Source: CAYXOX01 sp964466745
GTDB lineage: Bacteria > Pseudomonadota > Alphaproteobacteria > Rhodobacterales > Rhodobacteraceae
Length of the DNA stretch: 7,135 bases
Assembly (NCBI GenBank): GCA_964466745.1
Contig: CAYXOX010000154.1
Coordinates: forward strand, 1 to 7,135
Direction of reading: 5' to 3'
The position numbers and the translations under genes are program-made. Shown piece by piece: positions 6,594 through 7,135 of the stretch (positions are counted from its first letter, which is position 1; every line of letters starts with the position of its first letter). The notes beneath the pieces were generated by a model, which ran no database searches, was not told where the DNA came from, and saw only the letters and a program-made list of their open reading frames with translations.

Positions 6594-7135
6594 ATGACCG
6601 TCCGCAGCATACTCGCACCGGCCACCATCGGCGCGGCCCTTCTCGGCGCGGGCACCGCGCTGGCACAGGACGGAACCGACGGCCTCGCGTGGGCCACGCC
6701 CGAGCCTTCGGCCATCGCCGAGGCGCTGGCGGATACCACGTTGCCGGATGCCGTTCCGCTCGACTATGCCGGCCTTCCGGTTCCGTCCGAGCCCGATCCG
6801 CTCGCCACGGTGCGCGCGGGCCTCGTCTACAGCGAGGAGCTTGGCGCCGGCGTGCTGCTGGGCGTCCAGCACCGCGGGCCGATGGGCCCCGGCGGGCAGC
6901 GCTTCCCGCTGGCGCTCGATGCGACCTATGCCCAGAACGGCGCGGCGGGGCGCTTCGCGCTCGGCATGCCCGGCCTCTTCGGCGGCGCCTATGACGGCGC
7001 GGTCACCCTGAGCTACGGCACCCGCGATCCCTTCGGCGCCTACACCATCGAGCGCGGTCGCGCGGCGGTCTCGCTCGGGCGATCGTTCGGCGGGCTGTCG
7101 GGGCGCGCGGGCATCGCCTGGCGGGCCGAGGAGAT
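6594..7135 (+). CDS. Secreted protein, probable outer-membrane beta-barrel (partial, runs off right edge)
   Basis: An ATG one base after the tolC-like stop opens a frame that stays open for 180 codons to the end of the window. The first 24 residues are a typical signal peptide ending ALA before QD. A short Pro/Ala/Asp-rich stretch follows (25-70). From about 72 the sequence alternates small, aromatic and polar residues in barrel-strand style: VRAGLVYSEELGAGVLLGVQ, then RFPLALDATYAQ, FALGMPGLFGGAYDGAVTLSYG and RAAVSLGRSF. The order 'large loop, strand, PGLFGG, strand, Y, LGRSF' recalls the first strands of the BamA/TamA (Omp85) barrel, but the similarity is by eye. There is no space for even one POTRA domain (about 75 residues) before it. 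No clear Shine-Dalgarno precedes the ATG, which fits translational coupling to the upstream gene. It could instead be another kind of porin-like or surface protein. It is a real gene by frame, signal peptide and spacing; its family is uncertain. Confidence 0.75.
   Translation, partial: MTVRSILAPATIGAALLGAGTALAQDGTDGLAWATPEPSAIAEALADTTLPDAVPLDYAGLPVPSEPDPLATVRAGLVYSEELGAGVLLGVQHRGPMGPGGQRFPLALDATYAQNGAAGRFALGMPGLFGGAYDGAVTLSYGTRDPFGAYTIERGRAAVSLGRSFGGLSGRAGIAWRAEE

Noticed and set aside
5816..6739. A 307-codon - strand frame antisense to the tolC-like gene
   Set aside because: It spans the end of the tolC-like gene and the start of the next gene, both well supported by signal peptides and coupling, and has no domain of its own.

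Overview
The window is a very GC-rich bacterial chromosome segment. Base composition, codon use and protein types suggest an alphaproteobacterium, most likely of the Rhodobacterales. The hairpin-plus-AATATTT block at the left edge resembles intergenic elements I associate with that order. This assignment rests on impression, since no search could be run.

From left to right: (1) bases 1-167 are a non-coding leader with a perfect 11-bp hairpin. (2) Bases 168-2234 (+) encode a RecQ-type DNA helicase with a complete helicase core, a zinc-binding/winged-helix RQC region and two HRDC-like domains. (3) Bases 2242-4941 (-), convergent with recQ and only 7 bp from it, encode a large soluble hybrid histidine kinase. 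Its order is N-terminal coiled coil, PAS-like domain, HisKA, HATPase_c, degenerate receiver, long Pro/Ala-rich linker containing a 30-bp tandem duplication, and an intact receiver. (4) Bases 4942-5197 are the divergent control region between the kinase and the next gene. (5) Bases 5198-6592 (+) encode a TolC-family outer-membrane channel protein with a lipoprotein signal. The open frame extends to a GTG at 5093, but a strong ribosome-binding site and the signal peptide place the start at GTG 5198. (6) Bases 6594-7135 (+) hold the first 180 codons of a secreted protein that looks like an outer-membrane beta-barrel. Its pattern recalls the Omp85/BamA barrel, but there is no room for POTRA domains before it. 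The gene runs off the right edge.

The helicase and kinase look like ordinary chromosomal genes with no evident functional link. The last two genes are one nucleotide apart and almost certainly form an operon devoted to the outer membrane: a lipid-anchored TolC-like export duct followed by a barrel protein. This pair is the part of the window most likely to belong to a less-described system. What follows beyond base 7135 (an ABC exporter, a membrane-fusion protein, a secreted substrate) would decide its role. No mobile elements, CRISPR arrays, tRNAs or rRNAs were seen.
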